Shown piece by piece: positions 24,846 to 37,273 of a DNA stretch of 64,000 bases (its first letter is position 1; each line of letters opens with the position of its first letter). Both the position numbers and the translations under genes were made by a program. Where the stretch lies: the NCBI GenBank assembly GCA_026874595.1, contig CM049317.1, positions 74,218,618-74,282,617 on the forward strand, given 5' to 3'. Below the pieces are notes generated by a model. It saw only the letters and a list, made by a program, of their open reading frames with translations, had not been told where the DNA came from and made no database searches. Source of the stretch: Sipunculus nudus. Its lineage: Eukaryota > Annelida > Sipuncula > Golfingiida > Sipunculidae.

Positions 24846-27800
24846 TCGTTAAGTACGTGTCAACAGAAGGACAAGCTCATCTGTAATCAACCAGGGTGAC
24901 GAAAAAACCCACAGCAGAGCAAAAATACGCGGGTACATCTTCATGATGACCACAAAAAACACACCCTGACACAATACAAGCATATATATCTAAATATTAC
25001 GACCACTTAATTCAGAAAACCAACAGCTGATCCCGTGCAAATAGGGATCTATGTATAACGACCTAACAATTCATAACAGACCACTTACAAGCAAGGTTAA
25101 CTATACAACAAGCCATGCTGAAAACACACCCGACTTCATATAACCAGTATAACGCAAACCAGACCCAATAAAGACCAATTTATATCCAATCGCTCAAAAA
25201 TGTACCGCTGGTAGAAGACCTAACACAAAATTGTTCCGCCAAATGAGTAAATCCTCACTATTTATGCTGCTGATAGGAGATCTTGCCGCGGCCATAACAG
25301 CGGCATCATTATACATATCAATAATGCATTTTTTTTTGTAGGAAGGAGGTTATAAAATGGATGTTATTCATGTGCACAATATCGTCGTACGTTTATGTAC
25401 ACTTTCTCCTACAAAAGTAGGCCAAAATTCACACATTGTGACTTGACCGAAAAATCGTTAAATAAACGAAAGAACAGATCGCTTCATATTTTGGTCCTAG
25501 AGCCAGTAATACAATATATTTTTCCGAGTTTTTCACTATTGTAGCTTCAGGTAACGAGGCACTTTGCTTCGTGGTGCTTTGAAACCACCTGTTGTAGTAT
25601 ATTCTTTCTGATATCATTTTACCTGCTAGTGGGGTACCGCGATATATGCGCCATGCAGGTGTCGCCCAACACGGCCTCTTCACAGGTTATGATCACGTGG
25701 TGTTATCACGAGATCATCCGTTGTTCTTACACCTTTTCCGCTACTCCCGTTCTTGTTCCGTTTCAGAGAATATGAGAGAAATTGCTAAATGTTTTTAAAC
25801 TATATCAACCTGACCTTAACAAATGTTATAACTCATTTTAAATGCAATACATGTTTTAAAACTATACCAATTGGATCGGAGCAAATGTTTTACTCGTTAA
25901 AAATGATATACGGTCTCGTTGCTGCCTCATTTCCTCCTTACCGTAACCAGTAAGATTATGTGTTATGTTCGAGAAAATATATTGAATTGAGTCTTTTGTT
26001 GTCTCAACTAGAAAAACCAAGTGGCTGATGTTTGAATGTAAGTGTGTTTGTATAAGATCAACTAAGCAAGGATGTCGAAGTCGCAAGGTAAGACGTTTCT
26101 GTAGTCAGCTAAGCTCTTAAGTGACAAGTCGGTAAAGTAATAAATAAAGTAAGAAAGGGAGAGAGAGAGTGAACATTTTTATGCAAAAGCTTTCGAATAA
26201 TGAGTTCTCCGTACTTGTGTACACTTAAAATTACAGATCTCTAACATAAGCGGTTTACTACATAACAAAATGTATTTCTGACTGTTTTGCAAATCTGAAT
26301 CGATCTTCTTGACGGATCTCCGTTCTATATTCGAAACCTCAGACTTAATATCATCCAGGGAGATGGTGGATTTGAATTTTTTTTTTCTAAGAGGCGATGT
26401 CATTGCAAAAAAAAATGTTTTTGATATAAAAAAAAATGATTTCATAGTGCTATATATCTAGTCTCCACGTCTTGTTTTTATATTACCATATTCAAGAGGA
26501 TGTCCTTTGACCTTTGACCTCTCTTAATTTCCAGTGCGGTACTCGACAGAAATAATGAAATGAAATCTGAAATACATTCTTTGTATCTATGACTTTATTA
26601 TTTTCGAGCCGGTGTCTACAAGTTAGCCATTTTTCCTCTTCTGCAATGGCTAATATTGACCAACTGTACGCAGTGGTTACATACGCGGATCGAGTGGAAT
26701 AATACATGAACCACAGCTCCGCACCAAATACAGGAGCCAAATCCATTTGTCATTGGCTTGTAACCGCGTCAGGTAGCTTTTTGGAAGCGCCACCGGAACA
26801 AGCAGGATAATTGAAACAAGCCATATTGATCTCAGCAAGAACATCCCATTGTTACAAAATGGCGCCGTTAACTATTGTTTCCCTCCGCTGGAGATCATGG
26901 TGGGTTATGGGATGTATATGATGCAGACGATGTTTTCATGTGATCGTTATAAAGAAGCAGTAATAATGTTACAATGTCATCTCCTAAATCATCTCTGATC
27001 AACAGTTACTCTATGGTGCCAGCCTTTGTGTAAAAAGCCATTTACGAAGTTTTCATCTAAATAATTTGCAAAGTGGTGCATTTGTCAAGCCGACTTTTCT
27101 TATCGCATGAATTAAAAATATGTCACACATTGTTAGTGATCAGTGATAATATGTGAACCCAATAACTTTTAAACTTTTGCATATTTTTCCCTCGAATTTG
27201 AGACACCATTTATTTCAACCAAGATATCCTAATAGTTTGAAAGGTTATGACCTTGAATTTGTCTTCAAGGTCACATTTTTTCAGAAAACAGTTTTTATTC
27301 AGTCCTACAATTTTTTTCCTATAAGTTTGGGATCGGAGCCAATAGGGGAAACAAAGATATGTTTTAAGACAGCGAAACCATAGCAATATTAGTTATTGTC
27401 TGGGTTGGGGTCGTATTAAAAAATGATCATGGAGATAATGATCATAATATTGAAAGACCATCCTATTGTTTTTATACTTTGTTCGGGTATATTGGATAGA
27501 AGACCTTTCACAATAATAAACCTGAACCAATAGGTTCATTAGGTGTGAATGTATTGTGTGACTCTTACCCATCCTCTTTAAATCCCCTAAAAACATAAAG
27601 TTATCCATCGACTTATATCCCTTTTGATTACCGATACATTCTAACATGGTGTTTCTGACGGTGTATGGTGGCCTAAATTACCCATGGTGCACCGGTGTGA
27701 TTCATGGCACGGAAGGAAGCCCGATCAGGTGGAATTAGTCGGCATCAAATTCCCCGTTATTCAGCGCGGAGACACATTCTTGGCACACGCGCGGCAAAAA

Positions 27801-28844
27801 TTCTGGTTTTGCAATTTAGCCGGGGATGTGGGAGTTCGCCCATAGGCAGCAACTTAATTTACGTTCCTCTGTCTTTGCTGGCGTATACCCGTGTCATGTT
27901 TACTCTCGACGCTGAAATAAACGATCGGACAGGCGATGTGAGATGCGAGGCTCCTAGTAGGATCTGTCGAAGGCTACTGTTGTGTTATTGGTAAAATCAT
28001 ATATATTTACAGATGTGATGAGAGAGGCCTTTTTTTATATTTCTTTTCAAAGAATGTGGGGAATTTGTTGTTTACGCGGCAGGAGACATTCTACAGATAA
28101 ACTGTACTTAGAGATTTGTACATCTTGGGATTTCACCTACTGTTCTTTTCATAATACAAATGGCAGGTTTTATTTTATAGAAATTTTAGAACTACACAAA
28201 CTAACGTGCCCCGTCAGGCGTAACATGTAGCCTATAGGTCCACGTAAAAAGAGTCATCGGAGAAAGAGGCCATTTTCATTTGAGTTTGAACAATTAGATC
28301 ATTATCCGAGTTCATCCAGAGTTTAAATATATTGCCTATTCATATGATACATGAATACCGGACCATGAAAAAGTGGTGGTAATTTCAAGGTGGTCGTTTT
28401 ACCGAGGTGGTTTATAGGCGAGGTTTTATTTTACATGTATACGAGTATTATGAATAAATTAAGAATGAAATATAATACAGTTGAACGGAAGGTATATTAT
28501 GTTATAATTACTACAAAAATTGAACAGAATGTATGGTACGTAGCCTAGATATTAGCAACCGATGAAATTTAATTATTTACTCATGGGCATAAGATGCTTT
28601 TTCAGTTGGTGACAGAAAAAAACTTTAAAAACAAATCCAGAACTAAAACGCTCATTTTTCATGTAAAATAAATATGGGTCAGCTACAAATAACAATATAC
28701 CCTGCAAAATGGTAGTTAAACACTGAACAATAAAATGTATCGCTTAATGAAATAAAACGATGGCAAACATCAGACATGTAATCGCGAAGGATTTGAAAAA
28801 ATGAAGAAATCTACATTTTATGTTTTAGAAAAACTGTGCTTTGT
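24846..28844. other. No gene recognised
   Basis: Several 75-95 codon frames on both strands, none with a domain, signal peptide or splice support. 27700-28000 is GC-richer but not recognised. Confidence 0.5.
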
Positions 28845-28925
28845 GTCTTGTAAAGCGCTTTTGATAACTATTTTGTTGAATTAGCGCTATATAAATTAAA
28901 TATATTATTATTATTATTATTATTA
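28845..28925 (+). mobile_element. 3' tail of a SINE/LINE with (ATT)n
   Basis: TAAAGCGCTTTTGATAACTA...TTAGCGCTATATAAATT then (ATT)n is a widespread 3' tail of animal SINEs and LINEs. The 5' part is not recognisable. Confidence 0.52.
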
Positions 28926-29509
28926 AGAAATCATGTGTTACTATAGTTTTTCCTCCATAAATTGTGATTTTTTAAAGGTTTATCTTCATTGGAAATCTCA
29001 GATTTATCAGTTTGTTGAACTTCTGCGTACAGCCAAGTTATCTGTATCATAAAACGGATTCCATCAGGATTTTTATAGAAATCCGTCCGTTGGCGCTACT
29101 CATACATTATGTATGTGCCACTGATGAGAGGCAAACAGAACGACGGACATGATGATGAATAATAGCACCTTTACGGAACGCTGAGAAGGCATGCGTGCCA
29201 GCTGGCAATATGGCACGAGTTTGGCTCCCATTTAATTTACAAGGCAATTCTCACAGTGAAGATTAATCATTAATGGACTTTATTAACTGCTTGCCAATGA
29301 TGCTTCAACGTGGAAGCAGCCACTTTGTTTTAAGTGTTATATATTACTCAGCCGCCTCTTATACACCAACCAGTTTAATAAAATCCATCTCAGAATTTGA
29401 TGGGGGTAATTCAGCACTTATATAAGATGTATATTGCTACCTACTATGTGTTCAATATTAAAATACATATAGTGATACGAAAATTGATGATATGATTAAA
29501 GAGAAACAC

Positions 29510-29510
<1 letters not shown>

Positions 29511-29548
<38 letters not shown>

Positions 29549-29568
29549 CCCCCCCCCCTTTTTTTTTA
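29511..29568. repeat. (CT)n, poly-C, poly-T compound tract
   Basis: CT dinucleotides to 29545, then 13 C and 10 T. Confidence 0.95.
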
Positions 29569-30693
29569 TAGATCACATGCTGGTGAGAGAGAGAGATAGA
29601 AGCGGTCCATGCAATTTGACGCCGGGTGATATTTGGCCGGTCTTTTGTCTTGCGACGTTGATCGACATCGGAGCATTAATCCGGACCTGGCGTCGGTCAG
29701 TAGGGAGATCTCGGTGTGTCGTGGAAGCCACCCCGGTTTTCCCTCGGATCATCAGAAATGGCGAAAATTCTAAGCTCCGTGTTCGCCGTTTTACGGAATC
29801 TCATCACCAAGATGCAAGTGCAAGATGACCTACACACCCGCAGGTGTCTTTCCCGTGAACCAACTATGCCAATGCCGTTTCTGTTGAATTTATTTGTCGA
29901 AAAAAAAAATCATGGATAGAGCAAAGAATTACCCCCAGTCGATTCTGTCGTATGGCAGGGTTAATTTCGTATTGATATCAATCTCAGGTCAGCACGACAA
30001 ATTCCAAGATTTTGTTTTCTTACGTCAAAATCGGTGTTGTATGCACCGTGTTTTAAGTTCTATGCTTATCGTGTAGAGTCAGGTACATATTACTCTGATC
30101 TTGCAGGAAAATTCGAGTTATTGTATGTTAATATGCGAATATCGCTCTTGCCATTTTGTACAAAATTCATAAGCGCTAAAACACGCTGCGATTGAATACG
30201 GAGTAACATGACATCTCCCTCTGTGTGGTCAGGTCAGGATTGACCGTAAATAGGAACCCACCGTATACTCTTACCTACATGAGTCGTCGTTCAAGGACAC
30301 AGGGGTATATCCAAGCATGACAGTAGAAAGAAAACGACCCGAGTGATTCTTGTTCTTCACATGTATCACATTCTTAGCAGAGTGAACATCCCACAGCTAC
30401 ACTCCATTGTAACGACCTGCGTTGGCTTCTCTTATCTTGTAGAAACACACCGGTCGTCTAGGGTAGTCACAACCAGTTTTTAGCTCAATCTTTCCTCCCG
30501 AGACAGCTGGTTGCGTTTTTGTGTATTTCTTTATATTTTTTTCAGCCATATTGATGTTGTCCTGTGCTGGATTAAAGTAACACGCTCTCTTTTAGTTGAC
30601 AATCAGAATCTTGCTGTTCTGGTATCCGTGAACAAAATGGGGAACTGTATGTGACAAAGGATATAAGAAAAAGCCAGTTAAAATCAGTAATGT

Positions 30694-30699
30694 AATATA

Positions 30700-30749
<50 letters not shown>
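30694..30749. repeat. (TA)n microsatellite
   Basis: AT tract with one TGTA interruption. Confidence 0.93.
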
Positions 30750-30753
<4 letters not shown>

Positions 30754-31281
30754 TTTAATTAATACTATGTACTTATGTGTGTTATGGTTTAAACTTATAA
30801 TTTACATTTATACATTTTTGATTAAATTTGAGGAGATATCAAACCAGTAAACATGAAAGTGACTAATGTAAAATATCGGGTCATTTTGAATTATTTTTCT
30901 TTGTTAGCGGTATACACTGAATACCGATATGCGACTTCCGATATCCGGGTTTTAGTAGGAAAAATGGCAGCCCCATGAGCGTTTACGAAATGTTTTGTTT
31001 GGCTTTGATATAAGGGCACTTGAATACAACGGAAAGGTACTTCTAGGAATGTCTCAATGTTGGAATCTATCTGGGAGGAGTTTAGTGTCCACGAGACCCG
31101 TATCTTACATATAGAAGCCAACTCAAGTCACATGACATACAAGTCTCGTGACACCTGGATACCTGTTTCCATATTATGATAATCTGCATTAACTGTTCTA
31201 GTTTTTGGAAATCATGAAACTCGATACCTCGTCATGATTTTTCTTTTACTAAAATCTAAGTGTCTCTGGAAAACTAATCCA

Positions 31282-32230
31282 CTTTTTTTTAGCTCAGATG
31301 ACTGTAAGTCAACTGAGGTATGGGAATGGCGCTTTGTCCGTCGTCCGTCCGGCCGTCCGTTAGCAGGGCACAAATCGTAGCTGCTGATTCTTGAAACTTC
31401 TAAGTAAACATCCAAGGAGGTCAATTAAAAACTCCTTCGAAACCTGAAATTAGGTCACTGTGACCTATATCCTCCGAGCTATGGAGCTTGAAAGTACCCC
31501 CCCCCAGAATAATCTTAAATTTAATACAAAACCTCCAATATCTTGATAATTAATGCATGGATTGTCATGAATCTTGCGTTGAATATTGACCATGACTAAT
31601 TTTGTCAGTTCCCGAAAAGTGGTGGCGCCACCTGTAATCTTTGTTATTTTAATGAATATTTTTCTATTTATTTAACTATAAAATGACAACAATCATGTCA
31701 GTTTCTCAGCTGTGATTACATCTAGTGTCCTAAAACTTGGTGTGTTTATTGACCAAAAGTGGATGCCCTATAGTAATCACCCTGTCTGTCTGTCTGTTTG
31801 GCTGTTTGTCTGTCTGTCCATCCGTCCACACAAATTTGTTTCCATATGATAACTCTGGGTTGTATTGACACATTGATTTCAACCTTGACTTACATTTGGC
31901 CCACCACTAAAGCAAGAACCAATATGATTTTTGGGTCATGAGGTGAAAGGCCAAGGTCACAGGACTCACTTATTTAAAAAAGATTATGGCTGCATTTTAA
32001 GCCAAGCTTTTCATTCAAAACTTTCCATTTTGCGCATTAAGCTAACTTGCCAGTATGGGGGAGAGCATAAAAGAATTTGGGGTCATAAGGTCAAGGTCAC
32101 AGGGGCCATCTGTTCACAATCTAGTTTCCAGATGATAACTCCAGTTTAGTTTGACATATTGGTTTCAAACGTAATTATATATTGCTCACCATTAAAGTAG
32201 GAACCGTGTCGATTTTTGGGTCAAACGGTC
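31282..32230 (+). repeat. Older interspersed repeat, left part
   Basis: Begins at a T-run with AGCTCAGATGACTG, followed by GTCCGTCGTCCGTCC, (CTGT)n at about 31790-31822, and several degenerate GGTCAAGGTCACAGG-type units at about 31940-32110. I know this style of repeat from bivalve genomes. It is interrupted by the gypsy insertion after CGGTC at 32226-32230. Confidence 0.6.
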
Positions 32231-33380
32231 TGTCAAAGGTTGACTGCTGAAAACGATAATTATTAATGTATTTTTACATGTGACTCAGTTTTCTAACCCT
32301 GCCCTGTACTTTCCCCGGGCCAGTAAGGTCCTGTAACCTTAAATCCCTGATCTGTTTTTAATTTTTTACTGAGGGCAGTGGACCATTTCAGGTTCAGCTT
32401 TTCAATGCCCTGTATATTCATTGGGTTTTAAATTGTTCTATTTTCTGCTTGTTAAGAATCCCCTTTCTCCCTGTCACACGTCCTTTCTTATGCCCTGGTA
32501 ATCACACAACTCAAAGTGAGGCTGTAATGTTTTCTGTGTCTTGGTGCATGGGGAATCTTGTGTGAAGGCAAGAGTTGGTCTGTGAACCTGGAACCGAGAG
32601 GTTCACCTATGAGCTGAACACACACAAAAAACATAGAAGTGAAGTCAGAGGACATTTTTGCCAAATGAACAATGGTAAACCAACTCTCTACCAAACTGTA
32701 CAGTTTCATATGACTGAAGTGTTTAATATTTGGCACTGCATAACTCTACCAAAACAGCAAAAAAGTTGGGAAACCAGGCACCGGAAGTAAACCTGTGAGG
32801 GAGGGTTTCCATGACAACCTAACGCCACCACTACCAACCTGTGACAACAGACGTTCCTCAAACTCTGACGCAATGTTGGTGAGCCTGTTACAATTTTCCT
32901 TATTGCATTGTAAAGACACTGTATTGCAGCCTCGTAAGAACGTAACTGGTTAATATAATTCATTACTATCATTTTTACTTTATTAACTTGTGCAGTGCCC
33001 GGTTGAACTTAATTGGTCTTAAAGTCAATCCTATATGTGCTTCCAGCTTTATTCTCCATTCTTGTAACCCATTTCTCTTGGGAAGATTTTGTTGCGAACC
33101 GTAAAGATTAAATAAGGGTTTTATTTGTCTACAGATATTGGTCCCTCTGTCACTGAGCCTGGTACCTGTAGAAGTTCCTGGTCCAGCTTTATCGGCGTCA
33201 GCTACCAGCCAAGTCAATTAATTGAAATTCACTGTATATAGTCAATACAAAAAGTTTGTTATATACCAGCTGTCTTAGTTGTTTGTTCATGGGTGTGTGT
33301 GAGAGTGCTTGGCTATTCTTGGGCATCCTTCCTTAATATCTCAAACGAACCTGGCCACGGGCCAGGGTGACCCCGTGACA
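32231..33380 (+). repeat. 5' LTR of the gypsy element (1150 bp)
   Basis: The start is set by the CGGTC target duplication and TGTCA terminus, the end by TGACA followed after one base by a primer-binding site. Its last 138 bp (33243-33380) match the 3' end of the element with one mismatch. The small frames inside it are not genes. Confidence 0.82.
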
Positions 33381-33381
33381 C

Positions 33382-33399
33382 TGGCGAGTGTGCCAGGAT
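33382..33399 (+). other. Primer-binding site of the gypsy element
   Basis: TGGCGAGTGTGCCAGGAT begins one base after the LTR. TGG pairs with the CCA end of a tRNA primer, as expected at this place. I cannot assign the tRNA species by eye. Confidence 0.65.
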
Positions 33400-33913
33400 G
33401 CCTACGAACTGTCGGGTACTTTTCCGCACTCCTCGAACAAACATAAGGCTTGAAAATTGGCATACCTCTGAACTTTATATATTTCTCCCTAGTGAGAGAG
33501 AAATCCTCAGGCGTATGAAGTGTCAGTCTTTTTCATGTTTGCTGGTTGTTTTTTGGCCATGCATGACTGCGCAGGTAGTCTTTAGTCTACGGACAAAGAT
33601 ACTGCGGTGATTTCGGTCTATGTACCTGTTGACTCCTGGGGTTGGCTACGGCCTGTATTGTTTTAACAGCTACGGCTTGGGTAATTGTCGAATACGCTAA
33701 GGCGGTTGGCCTTACTTTGGTTTATTGTGTTCAGTTAGGGTTTCCCAATGGGGAAGGAGCATTGAAGCTCAGTTTGGTACCACAAACTTGGTGGTGTATC
33801 TACATGTAGGTAGATACTGTAACGACGATAAACAGCCGATTGTGTTTTGTTTTCTGGGTGTAACCGGAGATTGCACCACACCGCGGTTCGTGTTCGTGTT
33901 TCATAAATTAGAA

Positions 33914-34751
33914 ATGGAACACTTTAAAGAGCTAGTTGCCCTGGGTAAAGAGCTTGGGTATTCAGGCTCTGAGTTGCAACAGTTTGTAGAAACTGAACGT
34001 GTGCGCCTAGAGAAAAAAGTAAGAGATGACGCTGAACGCGAGGAACGGTTAATTAAACGCGAAGAAGCGCGTCAAGACGCGATACGTCAGGAAAAGGAAG
34101 CTGAGCGTAAACATGATGAGAAAATGTTACAATTAAAAAAAACAAATGGCTAACGAATCACGCGAAAATGGTGAACAATCGGAAAGATCACCAATTATCA
34201 ACTTCATCCCTCCAAAAATTCCGCCATTTGATGAGAATCGTGATCGTTTAGACCCTTATCTCGAACGATTCGAGCGTTTTGCGAAAGGGCAGAAATGGGA
34301 CCCATCTGAATGGGCCATGAGACTTAGTGCCTTGTTAAAGGGTAAGTCTTTAGAAGTTTACACGCAGATGCCCCTTTTTGATGCGATGGACTATGATAAA
34401 CTGAAAACAGCGTTATTGCGTCGTTTTCGTTTGACAGAGGAGGGCTTTAAGACAAAATTCCGAACGAGTAGACCGGAAAGGAATGAGGCAACAGGTCAAT
34501 TCAAATCGCGTTTATGCGGATTATTTGATAACTGGGTGAAAATGGCAGGCATCCATCTGACATATGATCAATTGAGAGATTTAATTCTTAGGGAAAAGTT
34601 TATGAACTGCTGTTGCAAGGAATTATCAGTATTTCTCAGAGAAAGAAAATGTTCTAGTTTAGACACTGTTACAGAATTGGCTGAGCGTTTTAATGAGGCT
34701 CATGGGTATTACACTCACAGTTTATGGGCAAGGAAAGATGGGCATGGATAG
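33914..34751 (+). pseudogene. gag: gag N-terminal and capsid-like region, in two frames
   Basis: The first frame (ATG 33914 to TAA 34153) gives 79 residues with a highly charged coiled-coil stretch rich in Glu, Arg and Lys. The second frame starts at ATG 34146, overlapping the first stop as ATGGCTAA next to an A8 run. It gives 201 residues of retrotransposon gag capsid type (WxxxxW spacing and MRLSALLKG region) to TAG at 34749-34751. The frame reopens immediately after that TAG and runs into the zinc knuckle. So the TAG either interrupts gag by mutation or, less likely, is a suppressed stop. The one-base shift at the A8 run could likewise be mutation, sequencing error or programmed slippage. 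Confidence 0.75.
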
Positions 34752-36770
34752 AAAAAAAAGCCACTTGAAAGGCACCAGCCTAAGGCAGAAGACTTCCGCA
34801 GTCCCCCTGCATTAGGTAAGTCTCCAGTTTCCATTAAAGATGTCTCTAGGCTCCCTTGTCACTTCTGTAAACGTCCCGGGCACTTTGCTCGTGATTGTCC
34901 AGAAAGAAAAGTTTTCTCTGCCCAGAAACAGAGGTCTCTTGCGCAAGCATTAGATGTACACAATTCACAAGGTAACAAACCTCAACATGAAGCAATAGCT
35001 GATAGAGTAGCAAAAGCAGTTTTGAAGGCCATGGAAGATGTGATACCAGGTAAGAGTAATGACTCTAAATCTGATAACACAGGAGCAGCTTGTTTAGCTA
35101 GCAAATTAGAAGACGGCTGCACAAATGAGGGTCGTGTAACTCTCCAGTGTGGACATAAACTTGATGTTCTTAGCTTATCATGTCAAGAAGGTATAGACAA
35201 GGTTTCTCAAGGTCACGCATGTAAGATGCCAACCAGCGATGGCTACTTAGACAGTAAACAGCTTTCTTTTCTTCGTGATTCTGGGTGCAGCACTGCTGTT
35301 GTAAGACTAGAATTAGTTCAACCAGAGCAATTCACTGGTAATAAACAAACATGTGTCTTGATTGATGGCACCGTCCGTGAATTCCCCTTAGCTCACGTGA
35401 ATGCATCTTCACCATATTATTGTGGAGAAGTAGAGGCACTCTGTATAGCAAAGCCAGTGTATGATGTCATCATAGGAAACATACATGGGGCTAGAGATGT
35501 CAATGATCCCGATCTGACATGGAAACCGCCGATTCTTGGCAAAGGTAAGACTGTACTGCATAACAGTAAGCATGTAGACTGCCACGCTGTAGAGACTAGG
35601 GCAGCCAAAGCTAAAAAGGAAAAACCTGTTGTGGCCCTTAAAGTTACAAGTCCAATCTCAGATGTAACTCCTTCTGATTTCTTGGCTGCACAAAAAGATG
35701 ATGACAGCTTAGCTCACCTATGGCAGAAAGCCAAGCTCCCACAGGAAGGTAGGTATCAGTTCCATGTGAAAAACAATTACCTTGTGAGGGTCACCTCGGG
35801 CAGGTTAGCAACTGACAAGCCACGGTCACAGGTTATTGTGCCAACAAAATATGGAGCCAATATTGTAAAACTGGCTCATGATGGATTAATGTCAGCTCCT
35901 CTATGGATTGCACGTACCTTTGAGAAAGTCCCATCTCAATTTTTCTGGCCAAACATGCACAATGATGTAAGTACCTATTGCAAATCTTGTGACATATGTC
36001 AGCGGACTCTCCCGAAGGGCAAGGTCGCCAAGGTGCCTCTAGGCAAAGTACCTATCATAGATGAACCTTTCCATAGGGTTGCGGTTGATATTGTGGGTCC
36101 AATAAAACCTGTATCAGACAAGGGTAACAGATACCTGCTTACCCTCATTGACTATGCTACTAGAAACCCAGAGGCTGTAGCGTTGCCTAACATTGATACT
36201 GAAACCATAGCCGAGGCACTTGTAGACATTTATTCCAGAGTAGGAATCCCGTCTGAAGTATTGAGTGATATGGGCGCACAGTTAACGTCAGCCATCATGC
36301 GAGAGGTGAGTCGTTTGTTGTCTATTAGACAATTGTGTACTACCCCCTATCATCCTATGTGTAATGGGCTCATTGGGTCTTTCCATTCCACATTAAAACT
36401 CATGCTAAAGCGACTCTGTGCTGAACGTCCTAGGGACTGGGACAGATACCTCAATGCTATGCTCTTTGCTTATAGAGAAGCACCCCAAGAAAGTACCCAG
36501 TTCTCTCGCTTTGAGTTACTTTATGGTAGATCTGTTCGTGGTCCCATGGAAGTATTGAGAGAATTGATGACAAAAGAAACTACCGATGCAGAGGTAAAAT
36601 CTACTTATCAATATGTCATTGATCTCAAGGAAAAGCTCAAGGACACATGTGAGTTAGCACATCAAAACCTGGAAAAAGCAGCAGGTAGGTACAAAAGGTA
36701 CTATGACCAGGGAAAGAAACCTAGATCCCTTGAGCCTGGAGATGAAGTTTTAATACTTCTCCCCCACTGA
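34752..36770 (+). pseudogene. pol: gag zinc knuckle, protease and integrase region
   Basis: Continuous frame after the gag TAG. A CCHC knuckle (C-x2-C-x4-H-x4-C) lies at 34857-34898. An aspartic protease has DSG at 35277-35285 and a VIIG motif downstream. Integrase has an N-terminal zinc finger (from about 35874), core aspartates at 36087 and 36267, and the third catalytic position at 36375. The aspartates and the third position keep the D-x60-D-x35-E spacing, but the glutamate is replaced by Gly. The second zinc-finger histidine appears replaced by Pro (35898-35900). The frame ends at TGA 36768 through an extra base in a C5 run (36761-36765). The protein would therefore be inactive for integration even if made. 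Confidence 0.83.
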
Positions 36771-37273
36771 TCATAATAAACTACTCCTTCAATGGAAAGG
36801 TCCATACCCTGTCATGTCACGTTTCAATGATAATGACTACCAAGTCAAGGTTAATGGTAAATTGAAATCTTACCATATAAATATGCTCAAAAGATACAGG
36901 AACCAGCTCAGGTAAGCTGCTTGTTTGATGTCCCTATGTCTGATAATGTAGTTGAGCAACTTTGTGCGACTGATGTTTCATACGATGAACTTGAAGGTAA
37001 ATCAGATGAGGCAGAGTTTGACACCGATCTGACAGATGTTGTTACTATGCCTACTGTGGTTAGGAAAGAAACAAAAGCAGATGTACATGTAAGTTCTGAA
37101 TTGACCACTGCTCAGAAATCTGATGTGTGCCAAATTCTTGATAGGTTTCAGGATACTTTCACAGACGTACCGAAACGGACAAATGTAATAGAATGTGACA
37201 TACATTTGACCACATCTGATCCAATCCGATCTAGACCATATCCGGTTCCACAAGCTGTTCGGGAAACAATGAG
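36766..37273 (+). pseudogene. pol: integrase C-terminus (GPY motif) and start of reverse transcriptase
   Basis: The frame shifted by one base carries the integrase tail with QWKGPY to TAA at 36913. The original frame resumes from about 36915 and encodes a linker, then the conserved RT lead-in: the LDRFQDTF and TDVP region and the RPYPVPQ segment typical of gypsy RT. It breaks off before any catalytic RT motif, at the junction with the 3' LTR. At least two compensating indels lie between 36761 and 36910. Confidence 0.78.

Larger units (their letters stand above)
28926..31281. other. No gene recognised
   Basis: Apart from the listed microsatellites, only short, unrecognisable frames. Confidence 0.5.

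Noticed and set aside
33243-33380. A 139-bp LTR pair as the full LTRs
   Set aside because: Their 5' edges do not start with TG and have no target duplication. The CGGTC duplication and TGTCA/TGACA ends show that the LTR is 1150 bp and the 3' copy is truncated.
33725-33913. N-terminal extension of gag
   Set aside because: The frame there begins at a non-ATG codon. The ATG at 33914 precedes the charged coiled-coil typical of such gag proteins.
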